Part shown: positions 8,864 to 16,253 of the stretch, one piece after another
How positions within the stretch are numbered: the stretch's first letter is position 1
Layout: every line of letters starts with the position of its first letter
Origin: JBJHBP01 sp050485645
GTDB lineage: Bacteria > Pseudomonadota > Gammaproteobacteria > Steroidobacterales > Rariloculaceae
NCBI GenBank assembly: GCA_050485645.1
Contig: JBJHBT010000004.1
Location: 62,001-126,000, forward strand
DNA: 64,000 bases
Reading direction: 5' to 3'
Notes under the pieces: generated by a model
Told to the model about the DNA's origin: nothing
Seen by the model: the letters and a program-made list of their open reading frames with translations, nothing else
Database searches by the model: none
Program-made: the position numbers and the translations under genes

Positions 8864-9859
8864 TCAGAAGATGCGGAACGGGATGGCTGCGGGAGCGGTC
8901 ATCAGCTTTTCCAGCTCGTCATCCAGTCGCAGCAGTGTCAGCGAAGCACCGGCCATTTCCAGCGAGGTGCAGTAGTTGCCGACGTAGCTCAGAGAGACTT
9001 TCAGTCCGGCATCCTTGGCGCGATTCGCTGCGCGACGATACAGCACGTACAGTTCGCTGGGCGGGGTGCCACCGAGGCCGTTGATCATCAGCGCAACACG
9101 GTCACCCGACTTGAACGGCAGGTCCGACGACACCGCGTCGAACAACTCGTCGGTGATTGCATCGGCGCTCTTGAGCTTGTCGCGACGGCGACCCGGCTCA
9201 CCGTGAATGCCAACACCGACTTCGATCTCGTCTTCGCCTAGCTGGAAGATCGGTGAGCCCTTGGCGGGCGGCGTGCACGACGTCAGCGCCACACCCATGG
9301 AACGAACCTGACCATTGACCTTCTTGGCCAGCGCCAGCAGTTCATCGAGGCTGGCGCCATTCTCCGCGGCAGCGCCACAGGCCTTGATCACGAAGAAGTT
9401 GCCGGCTACGCCGCGACGTCCGACGGTGTGCGTGCTGTCCTGCACCGCGACGTCGTCATCGATCAGGAAGGACTTCACGTTGATACCTTCCGCCTGGGCC
9501 ATTTCAACGGCCATGTCCCAGTTCATTCGGTCGCCCTGGTAGTTGTTGATCAGCACCAGCACGCCGGCATCGGAGTTCATCACGCGGATGCACTCCAGAC
9601 AGTTGTCCATCGGCGGTGCCGCGAACACGCCACCTGGTGTGGCGGCATCGAGCATGCCAGGGCCGACGGCCATGATGTGGGCCGGTTCATGGCCGCTGCC
9701 CGACCCCTGGATCACGGAGACCTTGCCCTTGGCCGGACGGTCGGTGCGATGGACGATGGCGTTCTCCGGCAGGTAGCGGATCATGTCCGGATTGGCGAGC
9801 TGCAGTCCTTCGAGCATCTCGGGCACGAAGTTCGCGGGATCGTTAACGAATTTTTTCAT
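8864..9859 (-). CDS. dhaK: dihydroxyacetone kinase subunit DhaK
   Basis: This is the substrate-binding subunit of dihydroxyacetone kinase, 331 residues. It carries the GSGSGHEP loop at residues 52-59 and VGIHGEPG, whose His (about residue 219) is in the position of the histidine that covalently binds dihydroxyacetone as a hemiaminal in characterised DhaK. The ATG at 9859 is preceded by GGGGGCC. Longer in-frame readings upstream have no family character. dhaL lies just upstream in the same operon. No DhaM phosphotransferase protein is encoded nearby, so either it is elsewhere or the pair uses ATP directly. Confidence 0.94.
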   Translation of the reverse strand: MKKFVNDPANFVPEMLEGLQLANPDMIRYLPENAIVHRTDRPAKGKVSVIQGSGSGHEPAHIMAVGPGMLDAATPGGVFAAPPMDNCLECIRVMNSDAGVLVLINNYQGDRMNWDMAVEMAQAEGINVKSFLIDDDVAVQDSTHTVGRRGVAGNFFVIKACGAAAENGASLDELLALAKKVNGQVRSMGVALTSCTPPAKGSPIFQLGEDEIEVGVGIHGEPGRRRDKLKSADAITDELFDAVSSDLPFKSGDRVALMINGLGGTPPSELYVLYRRAANRAKDAGLKVSLSYVGNYCTSLEMAGASLTLLRLDDELEKLMTAPAAIPFRIF

Positions 9860-9926
9860 TGTGGCCCCCAAAAAGCCTGTTGATTGAAAATGATTTTTTG
9901 TTGCTTTGAACAGCGATGGTTCAGAT

Positions 9927-10595
9927 TCAGGAGGCCGCCTTGGCTTCCTGCGTATCGGACACACCGAATGCTTCGCACAGATCGCCCAGCATCGTTGCGA
10001 TCGCGACGATACCCGGATCCTTGGTGCCCTTGCTGCGATCGCCGGTGAATGACTGACGGCCGCGGCGTGCGGTCCAGTCGATGGTTTCGTCGATCGCGTG
10101 GTCGGCAATGCGCCTGGCTTCCGCGAGCACCTCGGCGGGGGAGGCATTCGGGTCGGTGGCGCGCTGAGCCAGCATTTCCTGAATCGGGATCAACGAGTCC
10201 AGCAGTGTCTTGTCGCCGCGCTGCGCGCCGCCACGCTGCTGTATGCCTTCGATCGCGGCAGCCACCATGCCGTTCAGGTCCTGCAGCGTGATCGCGTCCT
10301 TGTCGCGGCACAGGGCTGCCGCGCGCATGAAGCCGGTACCCCAGATCGGTCCTGAGCATCCGCCCACGTTGCGGGCAATGATCATGCTGACCTTGAGCAG
10401 CAGGTTGCCGATCGAGCTGCGGTCCAGCTCATCCCAGTCCTTCTCGATGACACGGAACCCGGAAGCCAGCGAGACGCCGAAGTCGGCGTCGCCAGCGGCC
10501 GCGTCCAGTTCGGAAAAGTACTGTTCGTTGCGAAGGGCGGTGGCCGCGATGGTTTTCAACGCAAGCTCCACATCCCCCTGAGTGATTTGACTCAT
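9927..10595 (-). CDS. dhaL: dihydroxyacetone kinase subunit DhaL
   Basis: This 222-residue nucleotide-binding subunit of dihydroxyacetone kinase completes the DhaK-bound substrate reaction to give dihydroxyacetone phosphate. The metal-binding triad D31-x4-D36-x-D38 (LDAAAGDADFG) is intact, and the NVGGCSGPIWGTGF nucleotide loop follows. The helical-barrel body ends at TAR(R)GRQSFTGDRSKGTKDPG, as in the family. The ATG at 10595 follows GGGGAGTATCACCG, a good ribosome site. It is separated from dhaK by 67 bases and from the HAD phosphatase gene by 35 bases, all in one direction. Confidence 0.94.
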   Translation of the reverse strand: MSQITQGDVELALKTIAATALRNEQYFSELDAAAGDADFGVSLASGFRVIEKDWDELDRSSIGNLLLKVSMIIARNVGGCSGPIWGTGFMRAAALCRDKDAITLQDLNGMVAAAIEGIQQRGGAQRGDKTLLDSLIPIQEMLAQRATDPNASPAEVLAEARRIADHAIDETIDWTARRGRQSFTGDRSKGTKDPGIVAIATMLGDLCEAFGVSDTQEAKAAS

Positions 10596-10630
10596 CGGTG
10601 ATACTCCCCAGATGTTGCCGTGTGTTTGAT

Positions 10631-11362
10631 TTATGCGGCGTTGCGCGCTACCAGCTCTTGCAGATCGCCCAAAGCGATCTGGACGTTGGGCGGATCGCCC
10701 AATTCCGGTACCACCTTCGCGGCTTCCTTGAAGTCTTCCTCGGTGGTGTAGGTGCTGGTCGTGATCAGGCACGGGAATCCCGCCCCTGTCGCTGCGAGCA
10801 ATCCGTTGCGACTGTCTTCAATGACGATGCCTTCGCTGGCTGGAAGTCCAAGCGTTTTCTTGGCCAGTTCGTAGATCTCCGGGTCCGGCTTTTTCTTCGA
10901 GACCACATCACCGGCATGGACGAACTCGAATTGTGCCTTGCGCTCCGGTCCCATCAGATCAAGCACACCGGAGACCGATTTCATCGCCGACGTGGTGCAG
11001 ACGCCGAGTCGGATCCCCGCCGCCAGCGCTTCGTCGACGATTCGCAGGATCCCGGCGCGCAGCGGCAGTTTCCCGGTGGCGATCATGTCCGCGAAGATTT
11101 CGGTCTTGCGCTTGTGCAGCGCGGCAATCAGCGAATCACGGTCGGCTGCGCCCGTCGCTTTCAGATCGGGCCAGCCGGCCGTGTCGAAGTTGTGCCGCAT
11201 GCGTTCCTTGCCGCCGGCCACCTTGAGCAGCTCGCCGTACAACTCGACGTCCCAGCTTCGGTCAATGCCGAAATCCTTGAACGCGCGGTTGAATGCGACG
11301 CGATGGCCGTCCCTTTCGGTGTCTACGAGAACACCGTCACAATCAAAAATAAGTGCCTTCAT
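10631..11362 (-). CDS. cbbY: CbbY-like HAD sugar-phosphate phosphatase
   Basis: This HAD-IA phosphatase has 243 residues. Motif I, ALIFDCDGVLVDTERDGH, places catalytic Asp at 7 and 9. The cap has AFNRAFKDFGID, LYGELL and GGKERM, which are the marks of the CbbY/plant CBBY group, known to hydrolyse xylulose-1,5-bisphosphate in Calvin-cycle organisms. Motif III is VVSKKKPDPEIY and motif IV VIEDSRNGLLAATGAG. It lies 14 bases after the aldolase gene. No RuBisCO gene is in the window, so the physiological substrate is open; the symbol reflects family membership rather than proven function. The ATG at 11362 is the start that places motif I at the N-terminus. Confidence 0.82.
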   Translation of the reverse strand: MKALIFDCDGVLVDTERDGHRVAFNRAFKDFGIDRSWDVELYGELLKVAGGKERMRHNFDTAGWPDLKATGAADRDSLIAALHKRKTEIFADMIATGKLPLRAGILRIVDEALAAGIRLGVCTTSAMKSVSGVLDLMGPERKAQFEFVHAGDVVSKKKPDPEIYELAKKTLGLPASEGIVIEDSRNGLLAATGAGFPCLITTSTYTTEEDFKEAAKVVPELGDPPNVQIALGDLQELVARNAA

Positions 11363-11376
11363 ACCGATGTCGATCT

Positions 11377-12255
11377 TCAGGCGACTTTGGCGAGGACTTC
11401 GGCGCCGCGGTTCGAGCCACCGAACTGCGCAATCTTTTCCTTGAACAGCCCTTTCAGTGCCTCGAACTGGGCGCCAAGTACGCGCAGCGGTTCGTAGTCC
11501 TTGGGGTTGTCGCGGTGATAGTCGGCGAAGCTGTCGATGAAGACATGCTTGAGGTTGGTGGAGATGTTGATCTTGGCGCAACCCAGCCTGATGCACTTCT
11601 GGATAACTTCGTCGGACAGGCCGGTGCCACCATGCAGCGCCATCGGCACGCCGGTGCGCTTGTTGATATCGCCGATCAGGTCGAACTGCACTTCGGGTTC
11701 GCCATGATAGTAACCATGTGCGGTACCGATGGCGGCGGCAAACGCGGCCAGCTTGAGTTCACTGCAGAAGCGTTCCGCTTCGGCCGGGTCGGTCAGCTGC
11801 GACTCGTGCTCGAGCACGACCATGTCGTCCTCGACGCCGAGAATCTGGCCGATCTCCGCCTCGACACCGATTCCGGCTGCGCTCGCCCAGTCAACGACCT
11901 GTCGGGTCAGACGCAGGTTTTCCTCGAAGGGTTTGTCGGAAGCGTCGATCATCACGGACGTCCAGCCCGTGTCGACGCACTTCTTGATCATGTCCATGTC
12001 CTTGCCGTGGTCCAGGTGCAGCACGACCGGGACGGGCGAGTCGCCGGCGATTTCCTGCATCCAGCCGTAGATGGCTTCATGGCTGTAGTAATTGATCGTC
12101 TTGGCGGACGCCTGGATGATGACCGGAGCATTGAGCTCCTCGGCCGCCTTGACCATGGCCTTCATGGAGGCGTAGTCGACGGGGTTGAAGGCTGCGACGG
12201 CGTATCCTTTCGCCTTCGCTTCCGCCAGTACGGGTGTAATGCTTACCAGTGGCAT
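11377..12255 (-). CDS. class II fructose-bisphosphate aldolase family protein
   Basis: This 292-residue Zn-dependent aldolase belongs to the FbaA/GatY/KbaY group and makes or splits a ketose bisphosphate from dihydroxyacetone phosphate and an aldehyde. Metal and substrate motifs are present: VVLHLDHGKD, EAEIGQILGVEDD, GTAHGYYHGEP, MALHGGTGLSDE and INISTNLKHVFID. The ATG at 12255 follows GGAGAAAC; an in-frame ATG at 12276 would place that ribosome site inside the gene. It leads the minus-strand operon with cbbY-like, dhaL, dhaK and gph. Its dihydroxyacetone phosphate substrate is the product of DhaKL, which suggests a dedicated triose/aldehyde pathway. The exact aldehyde partner is unknown. 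Confidence 0.88.
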   Translation of the reverse strand: MPLVSITPVLAEAKAKGYAVAAFNPVDYASMKAMVKAAEELNAPVIIQASAKTINYYSHEAIYGWMQEIAGDSPVPVVLHLDHGKDMDMIKKCVDTGWTSVMIDASDKPFEENLRLTRQVVDWASAAGIGVEAEIGQILGVEDDMVVLEHESQLTDPAEAERFCSELKLAAFAAAIGTAHGYYHGEPEVQFDLIGDINKRTGVPMALHGGTGLSDEVIQKCIRLGCAKINISTNLKHVFIDSFADYHRDNPKDYEPLRVLGAQFEALKGLFKEKIAQFGGSNRGAEVLAKVA

Positions 12256-12348
12256 GTCGGTTTCTCCTTTGGCCACCGCGGAACGGTGGAAACTGGTACG
12301 GGCTCGAGTCGAGTGAGACCCGTAATATACGTTAACGGGCGCCGGTTT

Positions 12349-12369
12349 GTCCCGCCGCGAGGGCGGGAC
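12349..12369. terminator. GC-rich hairpin between PQQ gene and aldolase operon
   Basis: An eight-base perfect inverted repeat (GTCCCGCC at 12349-12356 and GGCGGGAC at 12362-12369) with a five-base loop lies after the stop of the PQQ protein gene and before the start of the aldolase operon. It lacks a T-run on either strand, so it is a possible weak terminator or mRNA-stabilising hairpin. Confidence 0.4.
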
Positions 12370-12421
12370 AGCAGCGCCTGAGGGCTTATTCTCCGGACCC
12401 CCGGGTCAGTCCCGGGTGTTG

Positions 12422-14401
12422 TCAGTCACGGGGCAGTGCAAAGACCATGTAGCGGCCCGGGCCCGGTGGCGGCAAGTCGAGCTGCGGCGCGAACTGGCCG
12501 TTGCCTCCGACCGCGATGGCCAGGTACTGACGTCCATCGACCTCGTAGACCGCCGGAACGCCTTCGGTGGCGGCCGGCAGATCGTGTTCCCACAGCACGT
12601 CGCCGCTGTCGGCGTCATAGGCGCGCATCTTGCGGTCCGACGATGTGCCGGCGAATACCAGACCGCCCGCGGTCGTTACGACGCCGCCGCGTGGCGCATG
12701 GCTGCCGGTGCCTTCCGGCAGGCCGTGCACGCCGCCGTGCGGCTTCTGCCACATGATGGTGCCGGAGTTCAGGTCGTAGGCCGTGATCTGCGACCACGGC
12801 GGCCCGATCGCCGAGAGGCCGTTGCTCATCATCATGAAGTCCACCGGCGACGTATAGGCGATGAAGTCGGAATCCGCGTTGGGGACGACCTGCGCCTGGC
12901 CACCGCCCGGTCCACCGCCTCCCGGTCCACCGCCGCCGCCCGGCGGTACGAGACGGACGAAGGTCGGCAGTTCCTTCGATACGACATAAAGCCTGCCGTT
13001 GGCCGGGTCGACGCTCGAGCTGCCCCAGTTCGCGCCACCATTGTGGCCCGGCATCATGATGGTGCCTTCCAGGCTCGGGGGCGTGTACATCCCTTCATTG
13101 CGGGACGTGCGCAGAATCTCCCGCACCCGCTCCTGATCTTCTTCGGAGATGTAGGGATTGATGTCGGCTTCCGTGAACGACTGCCGCGCGAACGGTGGCG
13201 GGGTGGTGGGAAACGGCTGTGTCGGCCAGGTTTCTTCACCGGCCACATCCGAGGCCGGTACTTCACGATGCTCGATGGGCCATAGCGGCTCACCGGTGTC
13301 GCGGTTGAAGACGAATACGAAGCCCATCTTGGTGGCCTGTACGACCACATCGACGTCTTCACCGTTGTGGCGTACGGTCAGCAGTTTCGGCGCCTGGGGA
13401 ATGTCGAAATCCCATACATCGTGCTGGATCAGCTGGTAATGCCACAGCCGTTCGCCGGTGCGGGCGTCCAGAGCAACCAGTGAGTTGGTGAACAGGTTTT
13501 CACCGGGGCGGTTGCCGCCGAAGAAATCGTAGCGGGGTGCGCCGAAGCCGGCGAAGAAGATGCCGCGTTCGACATCCACGGTGGATTCACTCCAGTTGTG
13601 CGCGCCACCGAAGAGGTCGAGGTCCTGTTCTGGCCAGGTGTCGGCGCCGTACTCGCCGGCGCGCGGCACGCTGCGAAACGCCCAACGCAGTTCGCCGGTT
13701 CGCACGTCGTAGGCGTGCACGTCACCGGATGTGGATGCGTAGGCGAACGCGCCGGCCGGCAGCGATACGATCATCATATCCTCGAAGATGCGTCCCGGGT
13801 TGCTCGGCTGCAGCGGACGCACCCCGCTGGTGTCACGGTCCATGGCCTCGCGCAGGTCCACACGGCCGTCGTTGCCGAAGCCTTCGATGACTTCGCCATT
13901 GGTGGCGTCCACCGCGGTGAGATGTCCCTGCACCACATACAGCAGGCGGCGGTCGGATCCGTCTTCATTCTCCCAGTAGTTGATGCCGCGTCCGCTGAAC
14001 GAACCCTGATTGGGCCGCGACCAGATTTCCTCGCCGGTGCGTGCATCCAGTGCCTGCAGCGCGCCGCGTGCGCCCTGCACATACATTACGTCATCGATGA
14101 CGATGGGATTGAACGTGAGGTTCTGGCCGGTTTCGAAGCTCCACGCCACCTCCAGTGAGGCCACATTGTCCCTGTTGATCTGCGTCAGTGCCGAGTACTG
14201 CGAGGAGTCCGGCCCGCCCAGGTACTGATTCCAGGCAACGAAATCGGGTGCGGAAGCGGAGGCGCCCGGCTGCGCGTGCGTCGACAGGGCTGCCGCGCAC
14301 AGCGCCGCGCTGGCCCCGAGAATCACGGTCCTGCGCAGAACGGAGGCAGCGGGTTTCGTGGATGGCGTACGTTGCGCCGGCTTTATCGTTATGGAAGTCA
14401 C
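12422..14401 (-). CDS. periplasmic PQQ-binding beta-propeller dehydrogenase
   Basis: This secreted quinoprotein has about 659 residues and is related to the propeller part of glucose/quinate-type PQQ dehydrogenases. A signal peptide (VILGASAALCAAALSTHA) precedes WNQYLGGPDSSQYSALTQINRDN, the usual first blade. Repeated blade motifs are seen (ALDARTGEEIW, AYDVRTGELRW, ALDARTGERLW, AYDADSGDVLW), plus the HDVWDFDIPQAP segment of the active-site region. There is no CxxCH, so it carries no haem. A Gly/Pro-rich low-complexity insert lies near residue 495. I use the GTG at 14401; a TTG at 14416 would add five residues. A rho-independent terminator separates it from the DUF6152 gene upstream, so it probably has its own promoter. 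The substrate is unknown. Confidence 0.86.
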   Translation of the reverse strand: MTSITIKPAQRTPSTKPAASVLRRTVILGASAALCAAALSTHAQPGASASAPDFVAWNQYLGGPDSSQYSALTQINRDNVASLEVAWSFETGQNLTFNPIVIDDVMYVQGARGALQALDARTGEEIWSRPNQGSFSGRGINYWENEDGSDRRLLYVVQGHLTAVDATNGEVIEGFGNDGRVDLREAMDRDTSGVRPLQPSNPGRIFEDMMIVSLPAGAFAYASTSGDVHAYDVRTGELRWAFRSVPRAGEYGADTWPEQDLDLFGGAHNWSESTVDVERGIFFAGFGAPRYDFFGGNRPGENLFTNSLVALDARTGERLWHYQLIQHDVWDFDIPQAPKLLTVRHNGEDVDVVVQATKMGFVFVFNRDTGEPLWPIEHREVPASDVAGEETWPTQPFPTTPPPFARQSFTEADINPYISEEDQERVREILRTSRNEGMYTPPSLEGTIMMPGHNGGANWGSSSVDPANGRLYVVSKELPTFVRLVPPGGGGGPGGGGPGGGQAQVVPNADSDFIAYTSPVDFMMMSNGLSAIGPPWSQITAYDLNSGTIMWQKPHGGVHGLPEGTGSHAPRGGVVTTAGGLVFAGTSSDRKMRAYDADSGDVLWEHDLPAATEGVPAVYEVDGRQYLAIAVGGNGQFAPQLDLPPPGPGRYMVFALPRD

Positions 14402-14448
14402 TTCTGGCCCACCCAAAGTTGGTTGTCGTTGTGGTTCGACGGTTGCCG

Positions 14449-14485
14449 AAAAAAAAAGGCGGTCAGCGCTTTCGCACCGACCGCC
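14449..14485 (-). terminator. rho-independent terminator after DUF6152 gene
   Basis: On the minus strand a seven-base stem (GGCGGTC / GACCGCC), extended by partial pairing around a GCGAAAGC apex, is followed at once by nine T residues (14457-14449). It lies about 100 bases beyond the stop of the DUF6152 gene at 14587 and before the PQQ gene start, so it ends the upstream transcript. Confidence 0.85.
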
Positions 14486-14586
14486 CTGTCTGGCTATGCG
14501 CTTGAAGTACCTTTGGGGCTGCTTTTTGCCGTTGGCGGCGCGAAGGACCCTGCTGGTGACTTCAGGCTGTCACGTTACGTTCGTAC

Positions 14587-15027
14587 TCAGCGGCCGCGGC
14601 CATCCGCTTCACGCGCGCGCTCTTCGTACGGAGCGCCGATACCGGAGGAGCCGACGAACATGGTGCGGCCGTCCGGGAAGGTGATGTCACTGGCGTTGGC
14701 GCGCAGCGAACCATCCTTGGCCTGGAAGCCGTCCACCTTGATGTTGGTGCCTGCCGGCAGCGTGTTGCGATCCCAACCGCGACGCAGCAGCGCGCTGGGC
14801 GCACCGCCCTCGACCTTCCACTGTTCGACGCCGTCGTCTGTCTGCACGTCGATGTGGATCCAGGAATGCGGGTTCACCCACTCGAACAGAGTGACTTCGC
14901 CTTCCAGGGTGACCGGACGGTCACGATCGAATTCCGCGGCAAACGAGTGATGCGCAATCGCCTGCCCCATCGCCACCGCGCCCAGCATTGCTGCGCCTGC
15001 GACTATCCCGAGTGTTTTCATTCGCAT
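14587..15027 (-). CDS. DUF6152 family periplasmic protein
   Basis: This 146-residue exported protein has a signal peptide ending in AIA, with predicted cleavage directly before HHSFAAEFD. The mature protein would thus start with two histidines. The domain body has VTLEGEVTLFEWVNPHSWIHID, EGGAPSALLRRGWDRNTL and a late ITFPDGRTM stretch, which match DUF6152 as I know it; it looks like a small beta-barrel. The Asn-Pro-His motif is shared with the two other DUF6152 proteins in this window. The ATG at 15027 follows AGGAG. The next gene downstream is separated by a strong terminator; upstream, a G-x-W-x-G-D family gene is co-oriented 318 bases away. Function is unknown; a metal-binding role is my inference. 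Confidence 0.85.
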   Translation of the reverse strand: MRMKTLGIVAGAAMLGAVAMGQAIAHHSFAAEFDRDRPVTLEGEVTLFEWVNPHSWIHIDVQTDDGVEQWKVEGGAPSALLRRGWDRNTLPAGTNIKVDGFQAKDGSLRANASDITFPDGRTMFVGSSGIGAPYEERAREADGRGR

Positions 15028-15345
15028 CGGATTTACTCCTACTTCCTTCCGAAACCAGAATCTGTCTGAACCGTATCTGCCATCTGCATCAGTGTAGCTT
15101 TGAAACTGTTTGAACCGTGCCTGCTACCTGATCAGAGTGGTCCCATTTATAGAGATTGGACCACACACCATGTGTGACCGTTCCCGTAAGGTTAGTGCCC
15201 CCCGACATCCCGCGCAACTTCGGGCATCCGAAAAATCAGTTGTTTGCGGGCGGTTTGGCCGTTATGGGCCGCTCCGCTTTACAAATCTTGCGGTTCGGGG
15301 AACCCGTTGCGCCGCGTATGCGACGCGGCGCAACGGACTGTCGAC
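15028..15345. other. intergenic region with long hairpin
   Basis: This gap lies between two co-oriented minus-strand genes. It holds a perfect 14-base-pair hairpin (15304-15317 with 15323-15336) just after the stop of the G-x-W gene; without a T-run it may be a factor-dependent terminator or RNA-stability element. Nearer the DUF6152 gene, around 15160-15180, a CACAC/GTGTG inverted repeat could be an operator. No coding sequence is evident. Confidence 0.5.
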
Positions 15346-16158
15346 TTACTCCGTGAGCAGCAGATCGTGGTACAGCATCATCTCGGAGAACTCCACACAG
15401 TTGTATTCGAGGATCTGTGCGTTCTCTTCGACGCGGCGGTACAGCGGCATCTCGATCGTCCACGGCTCGGAGAACGTGGTCGGGTCTTCGATGGTCGCCT
15501 CATAGTGGAGGTGGTTCGGGCTCATCAGCGTGAAGCGTTCGGTGACCTTCAGCGCCGGGCTGTGATGGTTGCCGGCACGGTCGAACCAGGTCTGGCCGTT
15601 GAAGCCGGTGTTCTCGATGACCAGCGTGTCACCGTCCCAGCTGCCGTTCGACCAGCCCATCCAGCCGTCCACGGGCGGCTCGCGGTGGTTGCTCATGTGC
15701 ACCAGGCGATTCGCGTTGGCGAATTCGTAGACGAACAGAATGTCGCCGCCGCCCTGCACGATCTGGAACGGATAGGGCAGGTAGTTCGCACGCGGAATGC
15801 CCGGCAGGTAGCACTTGGCTTCCGGATCGGACTCCGGCCACTCCGCCCGCAGCTCGTCACGATGCTCGCGCGCCCCCGGCAGATACGGGATACGCCCGTC
15901 GCCGGACGTGATCACGCTCTGGCCGGCCGGGATCGCACCAATCGCACCCAGCTGCCAGAAGTCTTCCAGCTGCTCGGACGAATGTGCTTCCAGGTTCCAG
16001 TAGGCTGTGTTCAGTGCCTGCCAGATGCCGTTCAAGTTCGGCTGGCCGGCAATCCGTTCCGGCGTGTCCTGAAGTGCCTGCCCCAATACGGCATTCGGCG
16101 CGACGACCAGAGTCGCCAATGCCGCTGCCACAATTGCGCCTTTAAACCGGTATCGCAT
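15346..16158 (-). CDS. G-x-W-x-G-D family secreted protein (paralogue A)
   Basis: This 270-residue secreted protein has no function known to me. A signal peptide (AIVAAALATLVVAPNAVLG) precedes NLNGIWQALN, an opening shared by many exported proteins of this type. The diagnostic part is near residue 170: GWSNGSWDGDTLVIENTGFN, then LKVTERFTL, IEDPTTFSEPWTIE and a conserved Cys in LEYNC. The same G-S-x-G-x-W-x-G-D-x-L-x-V-x-T ... ER ... DP ... W ... C order is found in the genes at 20567, 27780 and 56852. CAGGAGAC precedes the ATG. It lies between the second PQQ gene and a DUF6152 gene, all on the minus strand. Confidence 0.75.
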   Translation of the reverse strand: MRYRFKGAIVAAALATLVVAPNAVLGQALQDTPERIAGQPNLNGIWQALNTAYWNLEAHSSEQLEDFWQLGAIGAIPAGQSVITSGDGRIPYLPGAREHRDELRAEWPESDPEAKCYLPGIPRANYLPYPFQIVQGGGDILFVYEFANANRLVHMSNHREPPVDGWMGWSNGSWDGDTLVIENTGFNGQTWFDRAGNHHSPALKVTERFTLMSPNHLHYEATIEDPTTFSEPWTIEMPLYRRVEENAQILEYNCVEFSEMMLYHDLLLTE

Positions 16159-16253
16159 CTGCCAAGTCTCCTGTTTTGTTTCGAGTTTGTAAGCTGATTA
16201 TTGTTGTTGGTCTGCTGCGTGCAGACTGTACAGCCATACGCCGTGCCGTGATT

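Noticed and set aside
12347..13285. Long plus-strand frame opposite the PQQ gene
   Set aside because: Composition is a shadow of the minus-strand beta-propeller gene, and no family motif is present.
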